This document shows positions 6,754 to 16,537 of a stretch of DNA of 40,935 bases, one piece after another; position 1 is the stretch's first letter, and every line of letters starts with the position of its first letter. Made by a program: the position numbers and the translations under genes. The notes beneath the pieces are model-generated. The model did not search any database and was not told the origin of the DNA. It was given only the letters and a program-made list of their open reading frames with translations. Source of the stretch: JAEELC01 sp963605425 (GTDB taxonomy: Bacteria > Bacillota_I > Bacilli_A > Acholeplasmatales > Anaeroplasmataceae); the NCBI GenBank assembly GCA_963605425.1, contig CAVCUQ010000012.1, forward strand, positions 1-40,935, given 5' to 3'.

Positions 6754-9700
6754 TTATATGTTGCTTAAATATGTAACTAAAGTAATAAGATAATCCTTTT
6801 CATTTTCAAGACCTACCTTATCAAAGGCTATAGATATCTTATAATCATTATATGATAATTTTATTCTCTTACTTAATTTATTCGCTTCTTCAAACATCTT
6901 GTTTCCATCTAAATGAAGCGTAGCTTCTTTAGAATAGATTAAAGTAATATTATTAGTGTTATCAATCACCTTATCAATACCACTCTTTACAAGTAATTTA
7001 TGGAATAACTTTTCATACATATAGTATTTAAGAGTATTATCAAATGGTCCAAATCTATCTATAAGTTCATTTGATAAGATTTCTAAATCACTAATACTTC
7101 TAATTTTGTCTATCTTCTTATGAACTTCGATTCTTGCATCATCATTATCAATATAATCTTTAGAAATAGTTCTATCGGTTAAATTCTTATATAGTGGTTT
7201 AGCCTTAACTTCTTCTTTTTGAGGATTTTTAATCTTATCTATTTCTTCATTAAGTATTTGAAGATAAGTCTCAAGTCCAACTGAAGTTATAAATCCTGAT
7301 TGCTCACTACCTAGAATATCCCCAGCACCTCTTATAGCTAAATCTCTTAAAGCTATCTTATAACCACTACCAAGTTCGTTAAATTCCTTAATAGTTTGTA
7401 ATCTCTTAATAGCTGTATCAGTTAAGGTAATCTTAGGATCAAACATCATATAAGCATAAGCAATTCTATCTGATCTACCTACTCTACCTCTAAGCTGGTA
7501 TAGTTGTGATAAACCTAATCTATTTGCATCATGAACAATTAAAGTATTGCAATCAGGAATATCAATACCAGTTTCAATTATAGTAGTGCATACTAAAATA
7601 TCATACTTTTTATCGATAAAGTCAGTTATAACATTTTCAAGCTCTTCTTTTTCCATTCTACCATGTCCGATGCAAATTCGAGCCTCAGGAACAAGATTAG
7701 ATAGTTTTCCTGCTACATCTAAAATAGTATCAACAAAGTTATACATATAGAATACTTGTCCACCACGCGCAAGTTCTCTTAAGATGGCATCTCTTATAAT
7801 GGCGTCATTACGCTTTAAGACATAGGTTTGAACAGGGTAACGATTAAGAGGGGGTGTTTCTATTGTAGATAGATCTTTAATACCTGCAATAGACATTTGC
7901 AGAGTTCTCGGTATAGGTGTAGCTGAAAGAGTAATAGTATCAACATTTACCTTTAATTCTTTTATCTTTTCTTTATGAGTAACACCAAAACGTTGTTCCT
8001 CATCAATTATTAGAAGTCCTAAATCCTTATATTCTATTTCTTTAGATAATAATCTATGCGTACCAATTACTACATCAATAGAGCCATCTTTTAAACATTT
8101 AAAGATTTCCTTTTGGTCTTTCATTTTCACAAATCTATTAACTAAAGCTACCTTTATTCCAAACTCTTCCATTCTTGTTTTAAAGGTATTATAGTGCTGA
8201 CTAGAAAGAATTGTCGTAGGGCATAATAACGCTACTTGTTTAGAGTTACAAACAGCTTTGAATGCGCATCTTAGGGCCACTTCCGTTTTACCATAACCTA
8301 CGTCCCCGCAGATAAGTCTGTCCATAACGCGCTCAGATTCCATATCTTGTTTACAAGCGTCAATTGCTTTAGCTTGGTCAGGAGTTAATTCATATTTGAA
8401 TTTGTTTTCAAATTCAAGTTGAAGTCTATCGTCAGGATCACAGGCAAAACCAACAGATGCATTTCTAGATGCATAGAGTTTAATTAGATCTTGTGATATA
8501 TCTCTAACCTTTTTTCTAACTCTCTCCTTAGCTTTTTCCCATTGACCGCTTCTTAAAGATGTTATCTTAACCTCATCTTCAACCGCATTATATTTTTCAA
8601 TTCTTGAGATTTGTTCAAGAGGTACATATAAAGTATCTTCATTATATCTAATATCTAAATAATCACGTTTTAGTCCATTAGATTCCATAGTTTTAAGACC
8701 ATGATATACACCAATACCATAATCAAAATGTACTACATAATCTCCTTCTTTAAGTTCATTATAGTGACTTATCTTAGTAGTGTTTTTATATGTAGACTTA
8801 TATTTAGCTTTCTTTAAAACATATTTATTATCAAATAAAGCTTCTTCATTTAATAAATTAATCTCTTTATTATTAATAGATAAAGATAAATAATTCTCTC
8901 CATAGATAATATTTACAATACCTTTTTTAATATGACTATAATCAGATATAACTTGATAAGTTATACTATTTTCTAGGAAGATATCTTTTAATCTTTCATA
9001 TCTTAATTGATTCTTTAAAAAACAAATAACATAGCCTGTTTTATATAACAAGTTAATATCTTTAACAAGTTCTGTTTCTATTCCTTTGTATTGTTTAACT
9101 GATGATAATTTAGGATCAAATGCGTTTTCAAATACTTCTTCTAGATAATAGGTAGTAACATTTACTTTCTTTAAAAGTTCTTCTAGTTTTAAATAATAAT
9201 CTAAATCAAGTAAAGAAGTACTATTAATAGACTCTGCATAATCCTTTAGATTTTCAATCATATTATTATAGGAATTAATACATGATGCAGAATCTATAAA
9301 GTAAACCTTTTTTTCACTAGAATAATCTAAGATAGTAGATTTCTTATCTTCAAAGAAACTTATATATCTTGTTAAATTATCAATATTAGTATTAAGTGAT
9401 AAATCTAAAATATCTTTATCTATTTTATTATCTTCTTCTAAAGATAAATTATTTTCTTTTTTATATTTTTCTATTTTTGCAAGTGCACTGTTTTTTTCAT
9501 CCTCACTAAAGAATAATTCTTCACCAGGAATAATTTCAATACCAGACACAGATCGAAGACTCTTTTGCGTATCTGAGTCAAACTCTTTAATAGATTCAAT
9601 AGTCTCATCAAAGAAATCAATACGAATAGGATTAGTAAAGTTAAGAGGGTAGATATCTACAATTTCTCCTCTTTTTGAAAATTCACAAGTACGTGTTACG

Positions 9701-10185
9701 GTGTAGCATTTCTTATATCCAATACTATTTAGTTTAGTTACTAAATCACTTGGGTTAATGGTATCTCCAACATTAAGTTTAAATATAGAGTTTTCCCACT
9801 TATCCTTATTAAGTTCATACTTAATAGCTCCATGGATATTCATTACAACTATATATTTTCTTGTATTTCTTCTAGTTAAAGAATAGATAGTATTTATTCT
9901 TTCATATTTAAAGTCACCAGAGACATTTAATATTTCACTTGCAATAAGTTCATCCTGAGGGAAGAATAATATATATTCATCATTTAAAATATTACACAAT
10001 TTGTCATAGGCTTTTTGTGCTTCATAAAGATTAGGTAATATTAAAAAGATATTATTATCCTTCTCTTCAAATTCAGTTAAAACTAAAGAAAGATCAAAAT
10101 CGAGACTAGAATTCTTAATTTTAACATTATCCTTATCTATTAATTCTTTATAAATATCTATGTTATATAAAAATTTTGAAAACAT
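6754..10185 (-). CDS. mfd: Transcription-repair coupling factor
   Basis: A 1143-residue SF2 translocase that removes RNA polymerase stalled at DNA damage and recruits UvrA; length is normal. In order: a UvrB-like N-terminal region with CEFSKRGEIVDIYPL (about 165-180); a CarD/RID RNA polymerase-binding domain with LKEGDYVVHFDYGIGVYHG (about 480-500); Walker A GDVGYGKTEVA (about 630); DEEQRFGV (about 730); QLRGRVGRSDR (motif VI, about 900); and a C-terminal regulatory domain. An AGGAGG site precedes the ATG. It lies 58 bases after pth with a terminator between, so it depends on readthrough or a promoter I could not resolve in that short gap. Confidence 0.97.
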   Translation of the reverse strand: MFSKFLYNIDIYKELIDKDNVKIKNSSLDFDLSLVLTEFEEKDNNIFLILPNLYEAQKAYDKLCNILNDEYILFFPQDELIASEILNVSGDFKYERINTIYSLTRRNTRKYIVVMNIHGAIKYELNKDKWENSIFKLNVGDTINPSDLVTKLNSIGYKKCYTVTRTCEFSKRGEIVDIYPLNFTNPIRIDFFDETIESIKEFDSDTQKSLRSVSGIEIIPGEELFFSEDEKNSALAKIEKYKKENNLSLEEDNKIDKDILDLSLNTNIDNLTRYISFFEDKKSTILDYSSEKKVYFIDSASCINSYNNMIENLKDYAESINSTSLLDLDYYLKLEELLKKVNVTTYYLEEVFENAFDPKLSSVKQYKGIETELVKDINLLYKTGYVICFLKNQLRYERLKDIFLENSITYQVISDYSHIKKGIVNIIYGENYLSLSINNKEINLLNEEALFDNKYVLKKAKYKSTYKNTTKISHYNELKEGDYVVHFDYGIGVYHGLKTMESNGLKRDYLDIRYNEDTLYVPLEQISRIEKYNAVEDEVKITSLRSGQWEKAKERVRKKVRDISQDLIKLYASRNASVGFACDPDDRLQLEFENKFKYELTPDQAKAIDACKQDMESERVMDRLICGDVGYGKTEVALRCAFKAVCNSKQVALLCPTTILSSQHYNTFKTRMEEFGIKVALVNRFVKMKDQKEIFKCLKDGSIDVVIGTHRLLSKEIEYKDLGLLIIDEEQRFGVTHKEKIKELKVNVDTITLSATPIPRTLQMSIAGIKDLSTIETPPLNRYPVQTYVLKRNDAIIRDAILRELARGGQVFYMYNFVDTILDVAGKLSNLVPEARICIGHGRMEKEELENVITDFIDKKYDILVCTTIIETGIDIPDCNTLIVHDANRLGLSQLYQLRGRVGRSDRIAYAYMMFDPKITLTDTAIKRLQTIKEFNELGSGYKIALRDLAIRGAGDILGSEQSGFITSVGLETYLQILNEEIDKIKNPQKEEVKAKPLYKNLTDRTISKDYIDNDDARIEVHKKIDKIRSISDLEILSNELIDRFGPFDNTLKYYMYEKLFHKLLVKSGIDKVIDNTNNITLIYSKEATLHLDGNKMFEEANKLSKRIKLSYNDYKISIAFDKVGLENEKDYLITLVTYLSNI

Positions 10186-10204
10186 ATAAACCTCCTAAAC
10201 GACT

Positions 10205-10237
10205 AAAAAATGTGAGACTCAACTAAAAGCCTCATAT
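10205..10237 (-). terminator. Terminator or attenuator between pth and mfd
   Basis: On the minus strand ATATGAG (10237-10231) pairs with CTCACAT (10216-10210), with one G-U, around a long loop and followed by six T. It would end the prs-pth transcript; mfd 20 bases further on probably receives partial readthrough. Confidence 0.65.
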
Positions 10238-10243
10238 TTTTTA

Positions 10244-10810
10244 TTATTGAGATACTAATTCAAGTGCCATTTTTTGAATATCTAAGTGTCTAAGATAATT
10301 AGATAAGCTAGTTGAAACTTTATAAAAAGCTACATCCATCTTTTCCTTATCTAAAGGCGAAAAATGACCTAAAACCCAATTTACTACTGGAATATTTTTA
10401 TCGCGTGAAATACCAATTTTAATTCTATTGAAAGAATCGCATCCTAAATGTTCAATGATATTCTTCAGTCCATTATGTCCGCCAGCTGAACCCTTAGTAC
10501 GGAATCTAATCTTACCACATTCCATATCTAAATCATCACAGATAACAATAAAATCTTCTTTTGAAATCTTATAATATTTCATAATAGCTTCTACTGCTTC
10601 TCCAGATAGATTCATATAAGTTGTAGGTTTGGCTAAAATAATCTTTTCACCATTAACATTAAGACTTGCAATTAAGCTTTTTAACTTAGGTTCTAGTTTA
10701 AAAAGAACTCCTTCTTTTTGTGCAAGGAGTTCTATAGTATTAAAACCTACGTTATGTCTTGTATTTTGGTATTCATCCCCGATATTTCCAAGACCAACGA
10801 TTAATTTCAT
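10244..10810 (-). CDS. pth: Peptidyl-tRNA hydrolase
   Basis: Releases peptides from dropped-off peptidyl-tRNA, an essential ribosome-recycling step. The 188 residues are normal. GLGNIGDEYQNTRHNVGF (6-23) carries the catalytic His; the usual GNPG is GNIG here. MNLSGEAV and DDLDMECGKIRFRTKG, followed by GSAGGHNGL, are the remaining family motifs. Its ATG overlaps the prs stop by one base (TAATG), the prs-pth-mfd order known from Bacillus and relatives. Translation is probably coupled to prs. Confidence 0.96.
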   Translation of the reverse strand: MKLIVGLGNIGDEYQNTRHNVGFNTIELLAQKEGVLFKLEPKLKSLIASLNVNGEKIILAKPTTYMNLSGEAVEAIMKYYKISKEDFIVICDDLDMECGKIRFRTKGSAGGHNGLKNIIEHLGCDSFNRIKIGISRDKNIPVVNWVLGHFSPLDKEKMDVAFYKVSTSLSNYLRHLDIQKMALELVSQ

Positions 10811-11781
10811 TATAATAATTCTCTCTTTGATTTATCGTAAGAATACATGAATAATCCTGAAAGTGGTTCATCATTAACAATACGCTTAATTGCATGACCT
10901 AATAATTTACCAACTGATAAGATTTTAATCTTTTCAATCTTATTCTTTTCAGGTTGAGCGATAGTATTAGTAATTACTACTTCTTTTAATGAAGAAGCCT
11001 TGATTCTATCGATTGCAGGACCTGATAATACACCATGAGTTGCACAAGCATAGATATCAAGAGCGCCATTATTGTGAAGAGCATCTGCAGCTGCACAAAT
11101 AGTACCAGCTGTATCAATCATGTCATCAATCATAACACAATTCTTACCTGCTACATCACCGATAATGTTCATAACCTCAGCCTTATTAGGTTCAGGACGA
11201 CGCTTATCAATAATTGCGATTGGAGCTTCTAAAACCTTTGCAAGTTCTCTAGCTCTAGTTACACCACCATGGTCTGGAGATACAACACAAACATTATCTA
11301 ACTTCTTATCAAGAATATAATTTGCAAGTGTTGAAAGACCCATTAAGTTATCCATTGGGATATTAAAGAATCCTTGAATTTGAGCCGCATGAATATCCAT
11401 AACGATTACTCTGTTAGCTCCTGCAGTTTCAATTAAATCAGCTACTAGTTTAGCACTAATAGGTTGTCTAGACTTTGCTTTTCTATCTTGACGAGAATAT
11501 CCATAATAAGGAATGATTAAGTTAATTGACTTAGCACTTGCTCTCTTTAATGCATCACACATGATAAGTAATTCCATTAAGTGATCATTTGCAGGTGCAC
11601 TTGTAGGTTGAACTACGAATACATCATATCCTCTTACAGATTCTGCGATATTTACATTAATTTCTCCGTCCGCAAAGTGTAATACTTCACATTTTCCTAG
11701 AGGTAGACCTGAGAATTTTGAAATTTCTTCAGCTAGTTCTACATTAGAACTTAATGTAAATAGTTTTGTTTTGTTTTCCAT
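10810..11781 (-). CDS. prs: Ribose-phosphate pyrophosphokinase (PRPP synthase)
   Basis: Makes PRPP from ribose 5-phosphate and ATP for nucleotide, NAD, His and Trp synthesis. The 323 residues are full length for the class I enzyme. Signatures: DIHAAQIQGFFNIP (about 130-143), VVSPDHGGVTRARELAK, and the PRPP-binding loop VMIDDMIDTAGTI (about 217-229). SRQDRKAKSRQPISAK is the flexible ATP loop. First gene of the prs-pth unit, with its own promoter at 11822-11849. Confidence 0.97.
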   Translation of the reverse strand: MENKTKLFTLSSNVELAEEISKFSGLPLGKCEVLHFADGEINVNIAESVRGYDVFVVQPTSAPANDHLMELLIMCDALKRASAKSINLIIPYYGYSRQDRKAKSRQPISAKLVADLIETAGANRVIVMDIHAAQIQGFFNIPMDNLMGLSTLANYILDKKLDNVCVVSPDHGGVTRARELAKVLEAPIAIIDKRRPEPNKAEVMNIIGDVAGKNCVMIDDMIDTAGTICAAADALHNNGALDIYACATHGVLSGPAIDRIKASSLKEVVITNTIAQPEKNKIEKIKILSVGKLLGHAIKRIVNDEPLSGLFMYSYDKSKRELL

Positions 11782-11821
11782 TTCAATACCATCCTATATA
11801 TTAAATTTATATACCAAAGAT

Positions 11822-11849
11822 ATTATACAATAATTAAATAATTTTTAAA
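11822..11849 (-). promoter_or_regulatory. Promoter of prs-pth
   Basis: Minus-strand -35 TTTAAA (11849-11844), 16-base spacer, perfect -10 TATAAT (11827-11822), about 40 bases before the ATG. Confidence 0.55.
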
Positions 11850-11884
11850 TATGAAAACATTTACTTAAATCAAAAATTTTTAAA

Positions 11885-12715
11885 TTATAGTAACTTAATT
11901 AGATAAGTATCATAATAAGGACTAAACTTGTCTAATTTGTTCTTTAAATAATCATAATTATCAGAGATTTCAAAGAAAGTTGAACCACTTCCGCTCATTA
12001 AAACGCAAGAATTTTCCCCAAAGGAAGCTCTAACTTCTTCTAAGGGAGGACAAACGGTAAGAGCGGCTTGTTCTAAATCATTAAAAATAGATTTATTTAA
12101 TAAGACCAAATCATTTTCTTTTAACGCCTTAATAACATTATCTGTTCTATTTTCGCATGCTTCCTTAATCTTGTAATTTGCATATATTTCTCTTGTAGAA
12201 CATCCATAAGGTGGTTTAACAAGTAATATATTCCACTTAGAATAATTAACATCAAGCTTTTCGACTACATCCCCTACTCCAGTGCATAAAGAAGCACAAG
12301 AATAAACGCAGTAAGGACAATCAGCCCCAAGTTTGCTAGATAGTTTTGCTAGTTCATCAAGGCTCTTCTTAGTCTTAAATAGCATATTTAGACCGCGCAG
12401 GGTAGCAGCTGCGTCACTAGAACCTCCAGCAAGTCCGGCTTCAGATGGGATTTTCTTAACTAAATTAATAATTACACCTGAATTTATTTTATAAGTTTCC
12501 ATAAAGAGTTTAGCTGCTTTATAGACTAAATTCTTTTCAAGAGGAATGTTAGTATTATCTAAAACAATAATACCTGAATCAATTCTTTCAAAGGTTAAGG
12601 TATCATATAAATCAATAGGTACCATAATATTCTTAACTAAATGGTAGTTGTTTTCATTAACTTCTCCTACCTCTAAAGCAAGATTAACCTTTGCATAAGC
12701 CTTCTCTTCTATCAT
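11885..12715 (-). CDS. ispE: 4-diphosphocytidyl-2-C-methyl-D-erythritol kinase
   Basis: GHMP kinase phosphorylating CDP-methylerythritol in the MEP route to isoprenoids, so this organism makes IPP from pyruvate and glyceraldehyde 3-phosphate. The 276 residues are normal. AKVNLALEVG near the N-terminus carries the substrate lysine, PSEAGLAGGSSDAAATLRGLN (about 90-110) is the GHMP ATP loop, and LMSGSGSTFFEI is the C-terminal motif. Last of the HD hydrolase-rnmV-rsmA-ispE run, overlapping rsmA by four bases (ATGA). The rsmA-ispE order is common in Firmicutes. Confidence 0.95.
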   Translation of the reverse strand: MIEEKAYAKVNLALEVGEVNENNYHLVKNIMVPIDLYDTLTFERIDSGIIVLDNTNIPLEKNLVYKAAKLFMETYKINSGVIINLVKKIPSEAGLAGGSSDAAATLRGLNMLFKTKKSLDELAKLSSKLGADCPYCVYSCASLCTGVGDVVEKLDVNYSKWNILLVKPPYGCSTREIYANYKIKEACENRTDNVIKALKENDLVLLNKSIFNDLEQAALTVCPPLEEVRASFGENSCVLMSGSGSTFFEISDNYDYLKNKLDKFSPYYDTYLIKLL

Positions 12716-13572
12716 TTGCCTTCCTCCATATATTCAGTTAACTCTTTAAAAAGTTCTACATCAAGCTCTTCACTTCTAACTGACTCACTTAAACCTTTTT
12801 CTTTAATAAATGAAAGAACCTTATCTTTATCATAACCGTTTGTCTTTAAATTATTAACAAGAGTCTTACGTCTCATTGAAAAAGCAGCCCTAACTAAAGC
12901 GAAGAATTCTTTTTCATATTTTGTCTTATATGGAGATACATCATATAAATCAAGTTTAATTACAGCCGAATCTACATTAGGCTTAGGTATAAAGATATTC
13001 CTTGATATTTTAAGTACCTTAGTAGCTTTAGCACGGTACTGTATTGCAACTGAAAGACTATTATAATCCTTAACTGCAGGTTTAGAACATATTCTATCAG
13101 CTACTTCTTCTTGCATCATCATTGTATATGATTTAATCTTATCAGTTTCTTCAAGTAATTTAAGTATTATAGCTGTTGTAATATAGTAAGGAAGATTAGC
13201 TACTAAACATATCTTGTGCTTACCATCAAATAATTTATCCAATTCATTATCTATATCTACTTTTAAGATATCGTTATTAATTAAAGTAAAATTATCATAA
13301 TCTTTAAACATATCAGTTAGAATAGGAATAAGATCAGTATCAATTTCATAAGATACTACACTATGAGCTTCCTTAAGTAAATGATATGTTAAACTACCAA
13401 GACCAGGTCCGATTTCAATCACATCACAGTCTTTTATATCAGCCTTAGTTACAATATTAGATAAGACATTTGTATCAGTTATAAAGTTTTGACCAAATTT
13501 CTTCTTAATAAAGAAATCATTATCTTTTAATAGACCATTAATAGATTCTATTGTACCAGTTTTATCCTTCAT
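12712..13572 (-). CDS. rsmA: 16S rRNA dimethyladenosine transferase
   Basis: SAM-dependent dimethylation of two adjacent adenines near the 3' end of 16S rRNA during small-subunit maturation (KsgA). The 286 residues are normal. KKFGQNFITD (SAM site), VIEIGPGLGSLTYHL (motif I), VANLPYYITTAIILKLLE (catalytic NLPY) and FIPKPNVDSAVIKL are visible. Its start overlaps the end of rnmV by 11 bases, the conserved rnmV-ksgA arrangement of Firmicutes. Confidence 0.96.
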   Translation of the reverse strand: MKDKTGTIESINGLLKDNDFFIKKKFGQNFITDTNVLSNIVTKADIKDCDVIEIGPGLGSLTYHLLKEAHSVVSYEIDTDLIPILTDMFKDYDNFTLINNDILKVDIDNELDKLFDGKHKICLVANLPYYITTAIILKLLEETDKIKSYTMMMQEEVADRICSKPAVKDYNSLSVAIQYRAKATKVLKISRNIFIPKPNVDSAVIKLDLYDVSPYKTKYEKEFFALVRAAFSMRRKTLVNNLKTNGYDKDKVLSFIKEKGLSESVRSEELDVELFKELTEYMEEGK

Positions 13573-14104
13573 TTATATCACCAATCATTTTACTTAATTC
13601 TAAATAAGATATATTTAATGCATTAACTCTCTTTAAAAATGTCTTTGCATTAGGTTTACCTATATTTAATTTATTACTTATTTCATCTCTTAATGTACTT
13701 GAATTATCTTTTCCTATAAGACCTAAAGACATAAGATCAAAAGTAGTTAATGTACCTTTTTCTATATCTTTATCAATATATTTATCTAATGCATCTTTAA
13801 TATCATCAAGGCTTGCATGTTCAATTCCAACCTTTTTATGATTTTTAGAAATACATTTATTCTTCTTAAGGAAGGCTTCACTTGCATTAGGTACTACTTC
13901 AAGTATCTTATGTCTAATTCTCTCACCTGGGCTATCAGGATCAGTGAAGATAATAATCTTATAAGTCTTCGAATACTCTTTTATCATTCTTAGAGTTTCA
14001 TCTGAAACACATGATCCATTTGTTGTAATAACAAGTTGATCTTTATATAATTTATTAATTCTTTCTAAATCGTGAATTCCTTCTACAACTATTAAGCTCT
14101 TCAT
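13562..14104 (-). CDS. rnmV: Ribonuclease M5
   Basis: TOPRIM-domain endoribonuclease that matures 5S rRNA, characteristic of low-GC Gram-positives. The 180 residues match. TOPRIM motifs: VVEGIHDLERI (catalytic Glu, about 6-16) and IIIFTDPDSPGERIRHKI (about 50-67). HASLDDIKDAL in the middle is typical of M5. Two bases after the HD hydrolase stop and overlapping rsmA. The ribosome binding site is weak, consistent with coupling to the upstream gene. Confidence 0.93.
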   Translation of the reverse strand: MKSLIVVEGIHDLERINKLYKDQLVITTNGSCVSDETLRMIKEYSKTYKIIIFTDPDSPGERIRHKILEVVPNASEAFLKKNKCISKNHKKVGIEHASLDDIKDALDKYIDKDIEKGTLTTFDLMSLGLIGKDNSSTLRDEISNKLNIGKPNAKTFLKRVNALNISYLELSKMIGDINEG

Positions 14105-14106
14105 AT

Positions 14107-15321
14107 TTATTCTATCTCTTTATAATAATATCTAACTTGTTTCTTTCTTCCACTTCTAATTAAACTAGAAATGATCTTAGAATATTCCTGCAAGCTAGTT
14201 TCACTCTTATCTTTCTTTATTATTCTAATTTCATTTAAACTATCATTATTTTTAGTATCTAAATAAGCTATTTGTGATACCTTTATCTTATAGAAATAAT
14301 ATTTCTTATATTTATTATTCTTATATTTTTCTTTAATACTTTCGCATAAAGCTTCATTCTCGCTATATTCTAAACCCCTAAATAGTTTTCTTGATTCAAG
14401 AGACCTAGCTAAGTCACTAAGTACTACATCACTAGATTCTACAAGTTGTTTTACAAGACCTGATATGTAACCATCATCTAAATTTAAGAATGATTTTAAA
14501 TTAGTATTATCATTCATAAAATTGATTAAATCATAAGCATTAATATCTATTTGGTTTTTATTCTTATATACATCGTATATTCTCTTATATAAAGACTCAA
14601 GTAATAAATCATAACCTTTAGCTGCCTCATGATAATATACTTGCCAGTACATGTGATAACGAGCCATAATGTAGTTTTCTAGTGAATTTACTGCACTAGA
14701 TCTAAAGAATACCTTATTATCTTTTATAATCATACTTCTAATAAGTCTTTGTCTATCAATAGAACCATAAGTAGCACCTGTAAAATAAGCATCACGTGCT
14801 AGATAATCCATTCTATCAACGTCTATTTGACTAGATGTAAGACTTTCAAGTAAAGGGTATTTACCTTCATGAAGTAAGATATTAGTTATATCTTTAGGAT
14901 TAATATTATATTTAACAAGTACCTCGTTAACCTGAGTATCACTTGATTCAATTATCGCGCATCCTATCTCCTCATGGCTAATTGATGTAATAGCCTCAAA
15001 AGCATGAGAATAAGGTCCATGACCTATATCATGAAGAAGGGATGTAACAAGTAATAATAACTGTTCATATTCACTTATTGAACTAGCACCTTCAGCTTCT
15101 TCTAGGATTTCACGGGCTACTTCATAAGCACCTATTGAGTGGGTAAAACGAGAATGCTCGGCAGTAGGGAAGACCTCAGATACTCCAGATAACTGTCTAA
15201 TACGACGTAAACGTTGGAATTCCTTTGTATCAATTAATTCTTTAATCACCTTATAATCTACTTTAATATATCCATAGATAGGATCACGAAATACTAATGT
15301 TCTTGATAGTTTTGTAAACAT
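14107..15321 (-). CDS. HD-domain phosphohydrolase (SpoT/dGTPase-like, YwfO type)
   Basis: A 404-residue metal-dependent phosphohydrolase. RDPIYGYIKVD at the N-terminus, EHSRFTHSIGAYEVA, LLHDIGHGPYSHAFE (HD pair) and SSQIDVDRMDYLARDAYFTGATYG are the motifs of the dNTP-hydrolysing HD family. The natural substrate of this copy is unknown; related Firmicutes proteins hydrolyse dNTPs or nucleotide alarmones. First gene of a four-gene run with rnmV, rsmA and ispE. Divergent from the HIT gene across a 71-base intergenic region that holds promoters for both. Confidence 0.88.
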   Translation of the reverse strand: MFTKLSRTLVFRDPIYGYIKVDYKVIKELIDTKEFQRLRRIRQLSGVSEVFPTAEHSRFTHSIGAYEVAREILEEAEGASSISEYEQLLLLVTSLLHDIGHGPYSHAFEAITSISHEEIGCAIIESSDTQVNEVLVKYNINPKDITNILLHEGKYPLLESLTSSQIDVDRMDYLARDAYFTGATYGSIDRQRLIRSMIIKDNKVFFRSSAVNSLENYIMARYHMYWQVYYHEAAKGYDLLLESLYKRIYDVYKNKNQIDINAYDLINFMNDNTNLKSFLNLDDGYISGLVKQLVESSDVVLSDLARSLESRKLFRGLEYSENEALCESIKEKYKNNKYKKYYFYKIKVSQIAYLDTKNNDSLNEIRIIKKDKSETSLQEYSKIISSLIRSGRKKQVRYYYKEIE

Positions 15322-15336
15322 AAAATCACCATCTTT

Positions 15337-15369
15337 AGTATACCATATTTTCTTCTAATATATTATAAT
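15337..15369. promoter_or_regulatory. Divergent promoters of the HD hydrolase and HIT genes
   Basis: On minus, TGGTATACT gives an extended -10 (TATACT at 15342-15337) for the HD gene, with a short leader. On plus, TATAAT at 15364-15369 serves the HIT gene at 15393, preceded by no clear -35. The ATACCAT next to the minus -10 also recurs upstream of ilvE. Confidence 0.5.
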
Positions 15370-15392
15370 AATTATTAAAGAGGTATATTAAT

Positions 15393-15788
15393 ATGTGTAT
15401 ATTTTGTAAAATAATTAATAATGAAATTCCTTCTAAGAAGGTTTATGAAGATGATAAGGTTCTTGCAATCTTAGATTTATCACAATTAACTTATGGACAT
15501 ACTCTAGTTATGCCAAAGAAACATTATGATACATTTTTAGATTGTGATAGCAAGACTGCAGAAGTTTTAGCTAAGACAGTTAAAGATTTAGCAAGTAAGA
15601 TTAAGACTAATCTAGGCGCTGACGGAGTAAACATTTTAAACAATACAGGTGAGGCTGCAGGTCAAACAGTAATGCATACTCATATCCATATTATTCCACG
15701 TTATAAAGGTGATGAATTCGGATTTAAAGAAGTTAATCATGAGGGAAAATATGATTTAGATGAAGTATTAAATAAGATTAATAAATAG
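15393..15788 (+). CDS. HIT family nucleotide hydrolase/transferase
   Basis: A 131-residue Hint-branch HIT protein that hydrolyses AMP-lysine-type or other nucleoside phosphoramidates; the physiological substrate in bacteria is usually unknown. CIFCKIINNEIPSKKVYED at the N-terminus has the two cysteines of zinc-binding Hint proteins, and HTHIHIIPRYKGDEF (about 98-112) is the histidine triad. A monocistronic plus-strand gene ending at its own terminator, facing the convergent sigma-like gene. Confidence 0.94.
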   Translation: MCIFCKIINNEIPSKKVYEDDKVLAILDLSQLTYGHTLVMPKKHYDTFLDCDSKTAEVLAKTVKDLASKIKTNLGADGVNILNNTGEAAGQTVMHTHIHIIPRYKGDEFGFKEVNHEGKYDLDEVLNKINK

Positions 15789-15810
15789 GAACTAAAAAGT
15801 TCCTATTTTT
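15784..15810. terminator. Bidirectional terminator between the HIT and sigma-like genes
   Basis: AATAGGAACT (15784-15793) pairs with AGTTCCTATT (15798-15807) with a 4-base loop, followed by TTT and C. The stem overlaps the TAG stop of the convergent gene at 15805-15803. On minus the stem is followed by TATTAATC. Confidence 0.85.
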
Positions 15811-16537
15811 CTATATAATCTGATACATTATCAATATTTATAATTGTTTTAGCTATATTTCTCCCTTTTCTAACGACTTTATTAATATATTGTTTAGATA
15901 CATTATATTCTCTTGCCAGTTCCGTTTGACTTTTACCTTCTATTACACTTTTAAAGATTAAAACTTCTCTATCTGTTAATCCCTTAATCTCACTAGTACC
16001 TTCTTTAAGTAAAGTGATAAATTCTTGTTTTAATATTTGACTTCCTTCCTCACATTCTTTAGACTCTATATTTTCATCTAATCTTTCACAAGATGTATTT
16101 AATAATTTTAGATATTCTAAAGCTGTCGAATCTTTTTTTATTTTAGTTTCCCTTTTAAATAATTTTATAATCTCTTCTTCACTTAAATTATAATTTAAAG
16201 GATTATCGATAATCTTATTAAGTATTCTTAAATTTTGACTCTTAGATCCCCCAAAATAATTCTTACTATTTAAAATATAATACCTTAGGAAAGTATTAAA
16301 ATATATAACTAGTGAGCATTTAGATTTATCATATTTATCTAAATAACCAGGTAATCTATATAGAAAATCAAAACAAAGTTCATTTACTTCCTTAACCTTA
16401 TATTTTTCAAGGCGAGATCTAATAATACTTGCTAGATCATCAGAAGAACACAAATAATTTATAGCTTTATCATTATCTTCTTCTTTTAATTTAATATAAT
16501 TATTATAAATATTATCAATTACTTCTTCTTGTTTCAT
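15803..16537 (-). CDS. Sigma-70-like RNA polymerase factor
   Basis: A 244-residue protein that reads like a divergent alternative sigma factor. Residues about 50-100 (CFDFLYRLPGYLDKYDKSK then CSLVIYFNTFLRYYI) fit sigma region 2. Residues about 180-225 (GLTDREVLIFKSVIEG, then SQTELAREYNVSKQYINK) are a clear sigma region 4 helix-turn-helix. The stretch between is Lys/Glu-rich and unassigned. Its start overlaps the helicase stop by four bases, so both come from one mRNA. A non-sigma HTH activator is the alternative. No anti-sigma gene is next to it. Confidence 0.65.
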   Translation of the reverse strand: MKQEEVIDNIYNNYIKLKEEDNDKAINYLCSSDDLASIIRSRLEKYKVKEVNELCFDFLYRLPGYLDKYDKSKCSLVIYFNTFLRYYILNSKNYFGGSKSQNLRILNKIIDNPLNYNLSEEEIIKLFKRETKIKKDSTALEYLKLLNTSCERLDENIESKECEEGSQILKQEFITLLKEGTSEIKGLTDREVLIFKSVIEGKSQTELAREYNVSKQYINKVVRKGRNIAKTIINIDNVSDYIEK